Below, one piece after another: positions 43,097-52,500 of a DNA stretch of 64,000 nt. Positions within the stretch are counted from its first letter, which is position 1, and every line of letters starts with the position of its first letter. The DNA is from Aureibaculum sp. 2308TA14-22 (GTDB taxonomy: Bacteria > Bacteroidota > Bacteroidia > Flavobacteriales > Flavobacteriaceae), in contig NZ_JBEWXT010000001.1 in NCBI RefSeq assembly GCF_040538665.1, positions 832,501 to 896,500 on the forward strand, in the 5' to 3' direction. The translations under genes were made by a program, and so were the position numbers. Below the pieces are notes generated by a model. That model did no database searches, was not told where the DNA came from, and worked only from the letters and a program-made list of their open reading frames with translations.

Positions 43097-44509
43097 CTAA
43101 TCTCTGAGTTCTAAAAGTACAACATTCTCCACATGGTGGGTCTGTGGAAACATATCTACGGCTTGTGTTTTAACTAATTGATACTTTTCATTGAGCAAGG
43201 CTAAATCTCTAGCCTGCGTAGCGGAATTACAACTTACATATACAATTTTTTGAGCTTTTATTTTTAAGAGTTGTGCTACCACGTTTTTGTGCATACCGTC
43301 CCGAGGCGGATCGGTAATTATTACATCGGGTTTACCGTTTTTGGAAATAAAGGCATCAGTAAATACTTTTGCCATATCACCTACAAAAAAATCAGTATTG
43401 GTTATGTTATTGTTTTTGGCATTTTCTTTGGCATCAGCAATGGCTTCGGGTATACTTTCAATACCCACCACTTTTTTAGCTTGTTTTGAAACAAATTGAG
43501 CTATAGTGCCTGTACCTGTATAAAGATCATAAACAACTTCGTTGCCAGATAAGTTGGCAAAATCTCTTGTTATTTTATAGAGTTTGTAAGCCTGTTCAGA
43601 ATTAGTTTGATAAAAGGATTTGGAATTAATTTTAAATTTTAAGCCCTCCATTTCTTCAAAAATATGGTCGCGACCTTTAAAACAGACTATTTCTTGGTCG
43701 TAAATGGTATCGTTTGCCTTTTGATTGATCACATACTGCAGCGAAGTGATCTCGGGGAATTTTTCCGCCACAAAGTTTAGTAGCAATTCCCGTTTTTCTT
43801 TGTCGTCATCATAAAACTGAATGACCAGCATAATTTCTCCAGTAGAAGAAATACGTATCATTAGGGTACGTAAAAGACCGATCTGTTCACGTGGATTGAA
43901 AAAAGACAAGTTGTTTTCTATGGCAAACGCTTTAACAGAATTTCTAATGGAATTAGAAGGGTCTTCTTGTAAATGACATTTTTCAATATCCAAAATTTTG
44001 TCCCACATACCAGCAATATGAAACCCCAATGCGTTTTTATTATCAATTTCTACGTCCGAATTAATTTCTTCCAAAGTGAGCCAACGGTTGCTGGAAAAAG
44101 AAAATTCCATCTTGTTTCTATAAAAATAGTGCTTTTTCGCTCCGAAAATAGGAGTGATTTCTGACAGTTCTAAATGACCAATGCGTTTAAGGTTATTGGC
44201 AACCTCTTTTTCTTTGTAAAACAACTGATCTTCATATTTCATATGCTGCCATTTGCAGCCACCACAATGCTCAAAATGTTGACAAACTGGTTCGGTACGT
44301 TTATCCGAATATGTCCTAAAATGAATAGCTTTGCCTTCGTAATAAGCTTTACGTTTCTTAAAAGTTTGGATATCAACCACATCGCCAGGAATGGCATTAG
44401 AAATGAAGATAATCTTGCCGTCAGGTGCTTTGGCAACCGATTTACCTCTAGCTCCAGCATCTAGAACTTCAATATTTTCAAAAACTTTGTGCTTATTTTT
44501 TCTTGCCAT
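43097..44509 (-). CDS. rlmD: 23S rRNA (uracil-C5)-methyltransferase, RlmD/RumA family
   Basis: SAM-dependent enzyme that forms 5-methyluridine in 23S rRNA. It begins with a TRAM RNA-binding domain (about residues 8-65, IEVLDAGARGKSVAKAPDGK). An iron-sulfur Cys motif follows, CQHFEHCGGCKWQHM (near 76-90). SAM-binding motifs are VYDLYTGTGTIAQFV and VVGIESIPEAIADAKENA, and the active site has the catalytic pair in DPPRDGMHKNV and VYVSCNSATQARDL. Length of 470 aa is typical. The precise target uridine cannot be decided; Bacteroidetes carry one or two members of this family. Confidence 0.92.
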   Translation of the reverse strand: MARKNKHKVFENIEVLDAGARGKSVAKAPDGKIIFISNAIPGDVVDIQTFKKRKAYYEGKAIHFRTYSDKRTEPVCQHFEHCGGCKWQHMKYEDQLFYKEKEVANNLKRIGHLELSEITPIFGAKKHYFYRNKMEFSFSSNRWLTLEEINSDVEIDNKNALGFHIAGMWDKILDIEKCHLQEDPSNSIRNSVKAFAIENNLSFFNPREQIGLLRTLMIRISSTGEIMLVIQFYDDDKEKRELLLNFVAEKFPEITSLQYVINQKANDTIYDQEIVCFKGRDHIFEEMEGLKFKINSKSFYQTNSEQAYKLYKITRDFANLSGNEVVYDLYTGTGTIAQFVSKQAKKVVGIESIPEAIADAKENAKNNNITNTDFFVGDMAKVFTDAFISKNGKPDVIITDPPRDGMHKNVVAQLLKIKAQKIVYVSCNSATQARDLALLNEKYQLVKTQAVDMFPQTHHVENVVLLELRD

Positions 44510-44567
44510 TTGGCAAAGGTAAGGGTTTGGTTAGGAATAAATTTTAAAAATAAATATGAAAACAGAA

Positions 44568-44981
44568 CTATTCAACATTCATTTCATCAACATGCATCAT
44601 ATAGGTAGCAATGGTATTTAACATTTCATCAGATAATCCTTTAACAAAACCGTTTATATTATCTTGCATAATAGCAACTTGGGTGGAAGTGGTATCTACA
44701 ATTGGTTCAGCTTCACCCTTTAAAAAGGCAACTATATCTCCATTCTTTTCCTTATAAACCCGCATTATTTCTTTTACTGAAGGGCCTATCTTTGTTTTGT
44801 TTACTGCGTGGCAGGTAACGCAGGTTTTTTCCGAGAAAAGCCTATTACCTAGAAAAATTTGTGAATCTCTACTTAACTCTCCTCGTTTGGGAACTTCTTT
44901 TTCTTTGCTATCAGTTGATTTTTTATCTGAAGCACAACTGCAAATCAATAAAAAACCAACAAAAATTAAAGATAAACGCAT
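44568..44981 (-). CDS. Small c-type cytochrome lipoprotein (paralogue A)
   Basis: Membrane-anchored electron carrier of 137 aa. The lipobox LLICSC gives a lipid anchor at Cys16, followed by a charged linker and one cytochrome c domain. The haem motif CVTCH is at 54-58, with the sixth ligand probably a Met in VAIMQDNINGF. It is closely similar to the cytochrome at 46203 (RLFSEKTCVTCHAVNKTKIG against KLFTEKTCVACHAIDSKTAG), so the pair arose by duplication. An ECF sigma factor and its partner on the other strand lie between them. Likely partners are terminal oxidases or a dehydrogenase, not visible here. Confidence 0.88.
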   Translation of the reverse strand: MRLSLIFVGFLLICSCASDKKSTDSKEKEVPKRGELSRDSQIFLGNRLFSEKTCVTCHAVNKTKIGPSVKEIMRVYKEKNGDIVAFLKGEAEPIVDTTSTQVAIMQDNINGFVKGLSDEMLNTIATYMMHVDEMNVE

Positions 44982-45142
44982 ATTTGTGATTAAAAAATTA
45001 CACTATAAATTTACGATAATAAAAATTAATTATTAAAAAAAAGAGGCTTAATTTTCCTAATTATTAATTGAATTAAATAAAAATAGAGACTTATAATTAG
45101 TTGATTTATTTGAGTTATTTTTAAAATCTATACTTTTAAATT

Positions 45143-45166
45143 GAACCTTTCTTAAAACGGGTCGTC
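45143..45166 (+). promoter_or_regulatory. ECF-type promoter upstream of the sigma factor gene
   Basis: GAACC (45143-45147) and CGTC (45163-45166) are separated by 15 bases, fitting the -35 (GAAC) and -10 (CGTC) pattern recognised by ECF sigma factors. The start would be about 13 bp before the ATG at 45186. The sigma factor may therefore activate its own gene. Confidence 0.55.
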
Positions 45167-45185
45167 TTAAAGGTAGAAATCAAGA

Positions 45186-45773
45186 ATGAACAAACCTGAA
45201 AAAATATTTGACGGACTTTTAGTTCTGCAATTCAAAGCAGGAGATAAAAAAGCATTTGCTTTATTGGTAAAGAGATGGCATTCTAAATTATATAATCAGG
45301 CATTTTGGTATGTAAAAGATGCCGATTTGGCCAAAGATATTGTTCAAGAAAGTTGGAGTGTGATTTTAAAAAAAATACACACATTAAAAAACCCAAATAA
45401 TTTTGGGAGTTGGGCTTTAAAACTAGTAATAAGAAAATCGCTTGATAATTTGAGAAAAAATAGAAAAGAAGAATTCAATTTATATCAATATCAAGAAAAT
45501 AAACACTCAGCTAATGAGACAAATGAATATAGTAAAAGCAATAATTATAATACTACTTCTGATAGTCATGCTACTTCCAAAATGGTTATAAACTGTATTA
45601 AAGAGTTGCCAGAACAACAGCAAATTGTAGTACGCCTTTTTTACATTCAAGAGTATACTTTACATGAAATAGCAGATATATTATCATTACCCAAAGGAAC
45701 TGTAAAATCAAGATTGTTTTACGCTCGAGAAAAATTAAAATTAAAAATAAAAAATAGAAATCATGAAAAATAA
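45186..45773 (+). CDS. ECF-family RNA polymerase sigma factor
   Basis: Alternative sigma factor of 195 aa. Region 2 is FALLVKRWHSKLYNQAFWYV then ADLAKDIVQESWSVILKKIH (about residues 20-65), the core-binding and -10-recognition segment. Region 4 is the C-terminal HTH with LPEQQQIVVRLFYIQEYTL and EIADILSLPKGTVKSRLFYA (about 135-180). It ends 11 bp inside the next gene, which encodes a membrane protein likely to control it. A GAACC/CGTC promoter lies just upstream. Target genes are unknown; the flanking cytochrome genes have no such promoter that I can see. Confidence 0.92.
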   Translation: MNKPEKIFDGLLVLQFKAGDKKAFALLVKRWHSKLYNQAFWYVKDADLAKDIVQESWSVILKKIHTLKNPNNFGSWALKLVIRKSLDNLRKNRKEEFNLYQYQENKHSANETNEYSKSNNYNTTSDSHATSKMVINCIKELPEQQQIVVRLFYIQEYTLHEIADILSLPKGTVKSRLFYAREKLKLKIKNRNHEK

Positions 45774-46146
45774 TAAAGAAGAAATAGACCAAATTATCAA
45801 AGAATCTTTGACAAGTGAAGAAGCTCAATTTTATGATGAGTTAGATGAACAAAACCTGCTACAAATGTTTGGAGGTTTATTTAAAACAAAAAATAGTTGG
45901 CTAATTATTATCATGAATATTGTTAATATAATTGTATTCGGTTTATTTATTTACTGTTTAATTCAATTTTTAAATACAGATGACACAAACGAACTTATAA
46001 AATGGACTTCTGCTGGATGTTTATGTTGGTCAACAATAGCAATGATAAAAATATTTGCTTGGATGCAAATGGACAAAAATGCATTGTTAAGAGAAATGAA
46101 GAGACTTGAATTGCAAATAGCCGCATCAGCAAATAAATCTAAATAA
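45763..46146 (+). CDS. Membrane protein coupled to the ECF sigma factor (putative anti-sigma)
   Basis: Hypothetical protein of 127 aa. A charged, Glu-rich N-terminal region (about 1-40, KEEIDQIIKESLTSEEAQFY) precedes two hydrophobic segments (LIIIMNIVNIIVFGLFIYCL and WTSAGCLCWSTIAMIKIFA) and an amphipathic C-terminal helix (LLREMKRLELQIAA). It probably belongs to a DUF6768-like family. The start codon overlaps the end of the sigma factor gene by 11 bp, the usual arrangement for a sigma factor and its membrane-bound regulator. No ZAS-type zinc motif is seen, so a classical anti-sigma assignment is only inferred. Confidence 0.75.
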   Translation: MKNNKEEIDQIIKESLTSEEAQFYDELDEQNLLQMFGGLFKTKNSWLIIIMNIVNIIVFGLFIYCLIQFLNTDDTNELIKWTSAGCLCWSTIAMIKIFAWMQMDKNALLREMKRLELQIAASANKSK

Positions 46147-46153
46147 ACAAAAA

Positions 46154-46179
46154 AAAGCATCCGTCTAAACGGATGCTTT
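46154..46179. terminator. Bidirectional terminator
   Basis: An 11-bp perfect stem (AAAGCATCCGT / ACGGATGCTTT) with a four-base loop CTAA lies between convergent genes. On the minus strand it ends in a long T-run (from the A-run 46149-46156), making a strong terminator for the cytochrome gene at 46203. In the plus direction it closes the sigma factor operon. Confidence 0.9.
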
Positions 46180-46202
46180 AAACTTTTGAAAAAATAGATC
46201 TT

Positions 46203-46637
46203 TTATTTTGCAGCATCACGCATATATGCAGAAAGTGCTTGTAATTCTTCAGGTTTCATATCTTTTACAAAACTGTCAAGATTTCCCTTCATAATAGCTA
46301 CTTGACCTGGGTCAGTATCTACAATTGGGTCAGCATTACCTTTTAAAAATTGAACAATATTACCTTTTTTTTCATCATAAATTTCTATAATGTTTTTTAC
46401 TGAAGGACCGGCAGTTTTACTATCAATGGCGTGACAAGCAACGCATGTTTTTTCAGTAAACAATTTTTTACCCATGGCTATTTGAGCGTCTTTATCAGAA
46501 GCTGCATCGGTAGAAGTTGTTTCTTTCACTTCCTCTTTTACAGTTTCAACATCCTTTTTAACTTCTTCTTTCTTTTTGTCACCACAACTTGCAACTATCA
46601 TTGATAGAGCAATAAATAATATTGATAATTTCTTCAT
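46203..46637 (-). CDS. Small c-type cytochrome lipoprotein (paralogue B)
   Basis: Membrane-anchored electron carrier. The start at 46637 gives MKKLSILFIALSMIVASC with lipobox Cys18; an upstream ATG (46658) would add seven residues before the signal. A Lys/Glu-rich linker (about 20-50) leads to one cytochrome c domain with haem motif CVACH (Cys65, Cys68, His69) and a probable Met ligand in VAIMKGNLDSF. It is a paralogue of the gene at 44568, with the same domain order. Transcription ends at the bidirectional hairpin at 46154. The 163 bp upstream are AT-rich and shared with the divergent prfA gene. Confidence 0.9.
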   Translation of the reverse strand: MKKLSILFIALSMIVASCGDKKKEEVKKDVETVKEEVKETTSTDAASDKDAQIAMGKKLFTEKTCVACHAIDSKTAGPSVKNIIEIYDEKKGNIVQFLKGNADPIVDTDPGQVAIMKGNLDSFVKDMKPEELQALSAYMRDAAK

Positions 46638-46794
46638 AATTTTAGTTTTTAAATTCAAGTGTAAATTTAGTTAAATAATAACTTCTTAACCTTAAAATTC
46701 AATAGATATTGCTATACCTTTTATAATTTAGATATATTCTAAATAATTTAGATATAGAATTTTTTGGTTATTAAAATTAATCGTAAAAATTGAT

Positions 46795-46802
46795 TAGATT
46801 TG
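46795..46802 (+). promoter_or_regulatory. Candidate prfA -7 box
   Basis: TAGATTTG matches TAnnTTTG perfectly, 19 bp before the prfA ATG. The nearest TTG upstream (46764-46766) is too far for a consensus -33 element, so only the -7 box supports it. Confidence 0.45.
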
Positions 46803-46821
46803 ACATCATAAAACACAGCAG

Positions 46822-47898
46822 ATGTTAGAAAGATTAAATATTGTAAAACAACGTTTTGATGAGGTCTCTGATTTAATTATCCAACCAGATATTATCACAG
46901 ACCAAAAGAGGTATGTAAAACTTAATAAAGAATATAAAGACCTTAAAACGATTGTTGACAAAGGTGAAGAATATAAAACCATATTGAGCAGAGTAGAAGA
47001 AGCAAAGGAAATTATCGATGATGGTTCTGATGCTGAAATGACCGAAATGGCAGAAATACAATTAAGTGAAGCTTCAGAGAAATTAGAGAAGTTAGAAGCG
47101 GATATAAAACTTATGCTAATACCTAAAGACCCTGAAGATGCTAAAGATGTAATGGTTGAAATTAGAGCAGGTACTGGTGGAGATGAAGCTAGTATTTTTG
47201 CAGGAGATTTATACAGAATGTATACTAAATTCTGTTCTGATAAAGGCTGGAAAACTGAGTTAGTTGATGTTAGTGAAGGTACATCAGGTGGATTTAAAGA
47301 AGTTATTTTTAGTATTTCTGGTGAAGATGTATATGGTGATATGAAATTTGAAGCAGGTGTGCACCGTGTACAACGCGTACCACAAACTGAAACTCAAGGT
47401 AGAGTTCACACTTCTGCTGCAACGGTAATGGTGTTGCCAGAAGCTGAAGAGTTTGATGTGGAACTCGATATGAAAGATGTAAAAATTATAAGAACTACAT
47501 CTACAGGGCCAGGCGGGCAAAGTGTAAATACTACGTATTCGGCAATTCAATTGAAACACATTCCTACAGGTATTGAGGCCAAGTGTCAAGATCAAAAATC
47601 GCAACATAAAAATTTAGAAAAAGCGATAAAAGTTTTACGCTCTAGACTATACGAAGCGGAATTAGCCAAGAAACAGGCCGAAGATTCTGCTAGACGTAAA
47701 AGTATGGTTTCCAGTGGAGATAGATCTGCAAAAATCAGAACTTATAATTATCCGCAAGGTCGTGTTACCGAACATAGAATAGGGTTAACCTTGTATGATC
47801 TTAGCAATATTATTAATGGTGATATTCATAAAATTATAGAAGAGTTGAAACTTGCCGAAAACGCTGAAAAGCTGAAAGAATCGGGCGAAGTACTTTAA
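46822..47898 (+). CDS. prfA: Peptide chain release factor 1
   Basis: Ends translation at UAA and UAG codons. The 358-aa protein has an N-terminal helical domain (about 1-100) and the core with the release-factor signature [20 protein letters not shown]; the PQT motif holds the place of the stop-codon-reading PxT of RF1. The catalytic GGQ is in [12 protein letters not shown] (near 230-235). The [13 protein letters not shown] segment completes the family pattern. It is preceded by a perfect -7 box and is probably a single-gene unit, since 138 bp separate it from the next gene. Confidence 0.96.
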   Translation: MLERLNIVKQRFDEVSDLIIQPDIITDQKRYVKLNKEYKDLKTIVDKGEEYKTILSRVEEAKEIIDDGSDAEMTEMAEIQLSEASEKLEKLEADIKLMLIPKDPEDAKDVMVEIRAGTGGDEASIFAGDLYRMYTKFCSDKGWKTELVDVSEGTSGGFKEVIFSISGEDVYGDMKFEAGVHRVQRVPQTETQGRVHTSAATVMVLPEAEEFDVELDMKDVKIIRTTSTGPGGQSVNTTYSAIQLKHIPTGIEAKCQDQKSQHKNLEKAIKVLRSRLYEAELAKKQAEDSARRKSMVSSGDRSAKIRTYNYPQGRVTEHRIGLTLYDLSNIINGDIHKIIEELKLAENAEKLKESGEVL

Positions 47899-48036
47899 AT
47901 TTAAGGTTTTGTTGGCTTTGGTTAATTATTGTGTTTGTTTAAATACTAACGCATATAAATTATTCGTTTAATTTGAATACATTACCATAAGATTAAAACC
48001 CGATTTACTAATTTTACACTACAATTGTTAAAAGCA

Positions 48037-48567
48037 ATGAATTTTAAAGGTTTAAAAAAGAAAACAGCCAATCAATATTATCAAAAACAATTAAAAAGAT
48101 TACAAAGTACAAACGATAATGTTCCAAATAAGATTAATAAAATTGGCGTGTTGGCCGATTCGCGATTATTTGGGGGCTATGATATTTCTAGAAACTTGAG
48201 CCAAAAATTAAAAATGCCTCATAAAAGTTTAGAAATTATCATTTTTGAAAACCTTAAAGACGATTTTGTTACACAGCATTACAATACATTTTCAGAAAAA
48301 GATTTGGGTATGTATGGTAAGCCAAAAGCACCAAACGTAGTTGATTTTGTAAATGAGGATTACGATATGTTAATTAATTACTGTAACCACACTAGTGTTT
48401 ACACAAACATATTGACAATGCGTTCTAGGGCAAAATTTAAAGTAAGTTTTGCTAATGAAGAATTACAAAATTTGTATGATTTTACCATAGCTGTCGAGGG
48501 TAATAAAATTGATGTTTTTAACGATGAATTGGCAAAGTATTTACAGATTTTTAATTTAATAGAATGA
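48037..48567 (+). CDS. Conserved hypothetical protein upstream of dapA (DUF6913-like)
   Basis: Cytoplasmic 176-aa protein without a signal peptide or clear catalytic motif. The start at ATG 48037 ([20 protein letters not shown]) is chosen over the in-frame TTG at 48025. A Lys-rich N-terminal helix leads to an alpha/beta body ([47 protein letters not shown]). Similar proteins occur next to dapA in flavobacteria, and I believe the family is DUF6913. Its last four bases overlap the dapA start (ATGA), so it is translationally coupled to lysine biosynthesis. Function is unknown. Confidence 0.75.
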   Translation: MNFKGLKKKTANQYYQKQLKRLQSTNDNVPNKINKIGVLADSRLFGGYDISRNLSQKLKMPHKSLEIIIFENLKDDFVTQHYNTFSEKDLGMYGKPKAPNVVDFVNEDYDMLINYCNHTSVYTNILTMRSRAKFKVSFANEELQNLYDFTIAVEGNKIDVFNDELAKYLQIFNLIE

Positions 48568-49439
48568 CGGAATTTTATGGTACAGGCGTAGCCTTGGTAA
48601 CTCCTTTTAAAGCAGATAAATCTGTTGATTTTGATGCATTAAAAAGACTGATTAATTTTCAGATTGATAACGGCATTGATTACTTAGTAGTTTTGGGGAC
48701 TACTGGAGAGCCTGCAACCTTATCAAAAGAAGAAAAGCAAAAAGTAATCAGCACGGTTGTAGAGGTTAATAACGGAAAATTGCCTTTGGTTATAGGAATT
48801 GGTGGCAATAATACGCAATCTGTGATAAATGAAATTCAACAATCGGATTTGTCAGCCTTTGATGCCATTCTTTCTGTTTCTCCATATTACAATAAACCCA
48901 CACAAGAAGGCATTTATCAGCATTTTAAAGCGATTGCGACAATAAGTCCTAAACCATTAATATTATACAACGTACCAAGTAGAACAGGAGCAAATATGAC
49001 TCCGGAAACAGTTTTAAGATTGGCTTCAGACTTTTCCAATATTATTGGTGTAAAGGAGGCAGCCGGTAGTATGGATCAGGCGTTTCGATTGTTGCAAAAT
49101 AAACCTGAAGACTTTTTGGTTATCTCTGGTGATGATATGGTAGCGTTACCAATGACCTTAACAGGAGGGGCTGGCGTTATATCTGTAATCGGACAGGGTA
49201 TTCCCAGTGATTTTTCTAAGATGATAAAATTGGCTTTAGAAGGAAAAACCAAAGAGGCTTCAGGTTTACATTTTAAACTAATGGATAGTATTGATTATAT
49301 TTTTGAAGAAGGAAACCCTGCAGGTATCAAAGCTCTGTTAAAAAAACGTTCAATTTGCGAACCTTTTGTAAGGCTACCACTAGTTGAAGCAAGTTATGAA
49401 TTACAAGAAAAAATTAGTACCTTTATCAACGAATATTAA
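48564..49439 (+). CDS. dapA: 4-hydroxy-tetrahydrodipicolinate synthase
   Basis: Condenses pyruvate with aspartate semialdehyde in the lysine and diaminopimelate pathway, needed for peptidoglycan. The TIM-barrel enzyme (291 aa) shows [17 protein letters not shown] at the N terminus, [15 protein letters not shown] (about residues 42-56), [11 protein letters not shown] (near 133-143), the Schiff-base Lys164 in [13 protein letters not shown], and [20 protein letters not shown]. All catalytic elements are present. It overlaps the preceding DUF6913-like gene by 4 bp and is followed after 20 bp by a ferritin gene. Confidence 0.97.
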   Translation: MTEFYGTGVALVTPFKADKSVDFDALKRLINFQIDNGIDYLVVLGTTGEPATLSKEEKQKVISTVVEVNNGKLPLVIGIGGNNTQSVINEIQQSDLSAFDAILSVSPYYNKPTQEGIYQHFKAIATISPKPLILYNVPSRTGANMTPETVLRLASDFSNIIGVKEAAGSMDQAFRLLQNKPEDFLVISGDDMVALPMTLTGGAGVISVIGQGIPSDFSKMIKLALEGKTKEASGLHFKLMDSIDYIFEEGNPAGIKALLKKRSICEPFVRLPLVEASYELQEKISTFINEY

Positions 49440-49459
49440 TTAACTAAAAGAGATAAATA

Positions 49460-49975
49460 ATGTTGATAAAAGAAGTTGAAAAAGCATTAAATGAACAGAT
49501 AACCGTTGAAGCGGAATCCTCTCAGATCTATTTAGCAATGGCATCTTGGGCCGAGGTAAAAGGACTGGAAGGTGTTGCTGAATTTATGTACGCCCAATCT
49601 GATGAAGAAAGAATGCACATGCTTAAGTTGGTTAAATATATAAATGAAAGGGGTGGTCACGCTAAAATTTCTCAATTAAAAGCACCACCATCTTCATTCG
49701 GATCGTTTAAAGAAATGTTTGAAACTTTATTTAAGCACGAAGTTCACGTTTCCAAAAGTATTAATGATTTGGTACACATTTGCTTAGAAGTAAAAGACTA
49801 TGCTACTCATAACTTTTTGCAATGGTATGTAGCCGAACAAATTGAAGAGGAAGCGGTAGCTAGAACAATTCTTGATAAAATTAACCTTATTGGTAATGAC
49901 AAAGGAGGGTTGTATCTATTTGATAACGATATAAAACAACTCACCGTACAATCTTCAGTTCAAATAGAACCTTAG
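49460..49975 (+). CDS. ftnA: Bacterial ferritin
   Basis: Iron-storage protein of 171 aa. The four-helix ferritin fold has its ferroxidase ligands visible: Glu17 and Tyr24-region in TVEAESSQIYLAMASWAE, EERMHMLKLV (near 50, Glu and His), and the second pair in FKHEVHVSKS and EQIEEEAVARTILDKI. Length and motif order match FtnA-type non-haem ferritins. The gene starts 20 bp after dapA and may be co-transcribed with it, with 155 bp before bamD. No iron-responsive (Fur-like) box was recognised. Confidence 0.93.
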   Translation: MLIKEVEKALNEQITVEAESSQIYLAMASWAEVKGLEGVAEFMYAQSDEERMHMLKLVKYINERGGHAKISQLKAPPSSFGSFKEMFETLFKHEVHVSKSINDLVHICLEVKDYATHNFLQWYVAEQIEEEAVARTILDKINLIGNDKGGLYLFDNDIKQLTVQSSVQIEP

Positions 49976-50118
49976 TACTAGGTACTTTGTACTATTAACA
50001 TATTTTTAGTAATCGTAAACTTAACATTTAGCTAACAAATTTTACATTTGTTTTTTATTATTAATGGCTACATCTTAAGCTATTAAAAAATAGTTTTTAT
50101 TAATTAGTTTTAAATAAG

Positions 50119-50126
50119 TACTTTTG
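50119..50126 (+). promoter_or_regulatory. bamD -7 box immediately before the start codon
   Basis: TACTTTTG (perfect TAnnTTTG) ends four bases before the bamD ATG at 50131. With normal spacing the transcript would start at or very near the ATG, so the mRNA may be leaderless or nearly so. Confidence 0.6.
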
Positions 50127-50130
50127 CAAA

Positions 50131-50964
50131 ATGTTTAGAATAAAACAACTTGGTTTATTAGTAGTAATTGGCTTGACCTTTACAGCGTGTAGCGAATACC
50201 AAAAGGTGTTGAATAAAGGCACAACTCAAGATCAATATAAAATGGCTACTCAGTTATTTGAAGAGGGCAAATACAATAAATCCATTAACTTATTTGAAAA
50301 GGTAATTCCTAAATATGGTGCCAAACCACAAATGGAACGTATACAGTTTATGGTTGGTGAAGCAAATTACAAAACTAAAAGTTACGAATTGGCTTCTTAT
50401 TATTTTGAACGATTTATCGGTAATTATCCTTCGAGTTCAAAAATTGAAGAAGCTACATTTTTAGCAGCACATAGTTATTACTTATCTTCTCCAAAAGCAA
50501 GTAGAGATCAAGCAAATACCCATAAAGCGTTAACAGCCCTTCAAAATTTTATTGATAAATTTCCGCAATCGGATAAACTTGAAGAAGCTAATAAATATTA
50601 TGATGAGTTAGCTACTAGGTTAGAAAAGAAACAATTTAATATTGCTAAACAATACTATATAACACAAAAGTACCAAGCTGCTATTATGGCGTTCGATATT
50701 TTTATTGAAGATAATTTTGGTACTGAATTCAAGGAGGAAGCATTGGCATATAAGTTTTTGTCAGCTTATGAATTAGCAACAAATAGTGTTATAACAAAAA
50801 AAGAAGAGCGTATTGAAAACGCAATAGCTTCTTATAATAGATTGGAAAAGAGTTTTCCTGAATCTAAACGATTAAAAGATTTTTCTTCTAAATCAGAAGA
50901 TTTAAATAAAGAATTAGAAAAAACAAAAGAATTATACGCTAAATATACAGACAATGGATTATAA
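50131..50964 (+). CDS. bamD: Outer-membrane protein assembly lipoprotein BamD
   Basis: Lipoprotein of the BAM complex that folds outer-membrane barrels. Lipobox FTAC gives lipidated Cys20. The rest is TPR-like helices: YKMATQLFEEGKYNKSINLF, YELASYYFERFIGNYPSS, HKALTALQNFIDKFPQSDKL, KYQAAIMAFDIFIED. At 277 aa it is within the family range. Its end overlaps the rpoZ-like gene by 11 bp, and the order bamD-rpoZ-coaBC-DUF4835 is the conserved flavobacterial cluster. The same function could be written as YfiO. Confidence 0.93.
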   Translation: MFRIKQLGLLVVIGLTFTACSEYQKVLNKGTTQDQYKMATQLFEEGKYNKSINLFEKVIPKYGAKPQMERIQFMVGEANYKTKSYELASYYFERFIGNYPSSSKIEEATFLAAHSYYLSSPKASRDQANTHKALTALQNFIDKFPQSDKLEEANKYYDELATRLEKKQFNIAKQYYITQKYQAAIMAFDIFIEDNFGTEFKEEALAYKFLSAYELATNSVITKKEERIENAIASYNRLEKSFPESKRLKDFSSKSEDLNKELEKTKELYAKYTDNGL

Positions 50965-51289
50965 AAATTCTGAAGCACCTATTACTACTGTAACTTATGA
51001 TAGGTCTAAAATTGAAGAACCAACTCATAATATTTATGAGTCTATTTCAATTATGGCGAAAAGAGCAAACCAGATTAATGAAGACCTTAAAAAGGAATTG
51101 ATTGATAAATTAGAGGAGTTTGCTACACATAATGATAGCTTAGAAGAAGTTTTTGAAAATAAAGAACAAATTGAAGTTTCTCGGTTTTATGAAAAACTAC
51201 CTAAACCTACTGCAATTGCAGTTGAAGAATGGTTAGATGGCGATATTTATTATAGAAATCCTGAAGAAGAAACTGAACCTAAGGAATAA
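50954..51289 (+). CDS. rpoZ: RNA polymerase omega subunit (Bacteroidetes form)
   Basis: Small assembly and stability subunit of RNA polymerase. The 111-aa protein has the omega-like core NIYESISIMAKRANQINEDL (about residues 27-46; compare the MARRANQI-type motif of omega). A charged helical tail follows (KKELIDKLEEFATHND). Bacteroidetes omega is longer than the classical one, with an extra C-terminal segment ending in Glu-rich sequence. It overlaps bamD by 11 bp, and its last base is the first base of the coaBC start, so all three genes are coupled. Confidence 0.82.
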   Translation: MDYKNSEAPITTVTYDRSKIEEPTHNIYESISIMAKRANQINEDLKKELIDKLEEFATHNDSLEEVFENKEQIEVSRFYEKLPKPTAIAVEEWLDGDIYYRNPEEETEPKE

Positions 51290-52500
51290 TGTCGGTTTTA
51301 AGCGGTAAAAAAATACTGTTGGGGGTAACCGCAGGAATTGCTGCTTACAAAACCACCTATTTGGTTAGACTTTTTATAAAAGCAGGAGCTCATGTTAAGA
51401 TAATTATGACTCCTGCTTCTAAAGATTTTGTTACTCCGCTTACACTTTCTACACTTTCTAAAAATCCGGTTTATTCTACTTTTTACGATAAAGAAGAGGA
51501 AAACGAACTGTGGAACAACCATGTTGAATTAGCCCTTTGGGCAGATTATTTTATAATTGCCCCTGCAACTGCAAATACCTTGTCAAAAATGACAAATGGT
51601 AGTTGCGATAATTTGTTATTGGCGACTTATTTATCGGCTAAATGTAAAGTCTATTTTGCTCCAGCAATGGATCTAGACATGTACAAACACTCATCCACCA
51701 AAGAAAACTTACAAAAATTAGAGAGTTTTGGTAATGTTATGATTCCCGTTGAAAGTGGCGAGTTGGCAAGTGGCTTAGAAGGTGAAGGTAGGATGGCGGA
51801 GCCAGAAAACATCCTTGCGTTTATTGAAAAAGATATACTTTCAGGTTTGCCGTTACACAATAAAAAAGTAGTGATAACAGCTGGTCCTACACATGAAGCT
51901 ATTGATCCTGTACGATTTATTGGTAACCATTCCTCTGGTAAAATGGGTTTTGAACTGGCTAAGGAAGCTGCAAATTTGGGAGCTGAGGTTATTTTAATTT
52001 CTGGACCGTCCAATGAAACCGTAAATCATTCGTTAATACAGAGAATAGATGTTACAAATGCTGAGGAAATGTATAATGCAGTGCATCAATATTATGCATC
52101 TTGCGATATAGCAATTTTATCTGCTGCTGTAGCTGATTTTAAACCTAGTAAATTGGCATCGGATAAAATTAAGAAAAAAGATGCTGAATTAAGCCTAAAG
52201 TTAGTGCCGACAAAAGATATTTTAGCTTCTTTGGGAAAAGCAAAAGAAAATCAATTTTTGGTTGGTTTTGCCTTAGAGACTTCTAATGAGTTGGAAAATG
52301 CAAAAGGGAAGTTAAAACGAAAAAATTTAGATTTAATAGTGTTGAATTCTCTAAACGACGAAGGAGCGGGTTTTAAAAAAGCGACAAATAAAATAACTAT
52401 TATTGATACTAATGATAACTGTCAAAAGTTTGACACGAAGTCGAAAACAGAAGTGGCTAAAGATATTTTTAATGAAATACTCAAAAAATATAATGCGTAG
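51289..52500 (+). CDS. coaBC: Bifunctional phosphopantothenoylcysteine decarboxylase/phosphopantothenate-cysteine ligase
   Basis: Two successive steps of coenzyme A synthesis. The N-terminal flavin decarboxylase half (about residues 1-185) has [16 protein letters not shown], the SH-binding [12 protein letters not shown], and [19 protein letters not shown] with a catalytic-type segment. The C-terminal ligase half (about 190-400) has [40 protein letters not shown], and [13 protein letters not shown]. Length of 403 aa is standard. The stop codon overlaps the DUF4835 gene start by a few bases. Confidence 0.97.
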   Translation: MSVLSGKKILLGVTAGIAAYKTTYLVRLFIKAGAHVKIIMTPASKDFVTPLTLSTLSKNPVYSTFYDKEEENELWNNHVELALWADYFIIAPATANTLSKMTNGSCDNLLLATYLSAKCKVYFAPAMDLDMYKHSSTKENLQKLESFGNVMIPVESGELASGLEGEGRMAEPENILAFIEKDILSGLPLHNKKVVITAGPTHEAIDPVRFIGNHSSGKMGFELAKEAANLGAEVILISGPSNETVNHSLIQRIDVTNAEEMYNAVHQYYASCDIAILSAAVADFKPSKLASDKIKKKDAELSLKLVPTKDILASLGKAKENQFLVGFALETSNELENAKGKLKRKNLDLIVLNSLNDEGAGFKKATNKITIIDTNDNCQKFDTKSKTEVAKDIFNEILKKYNA

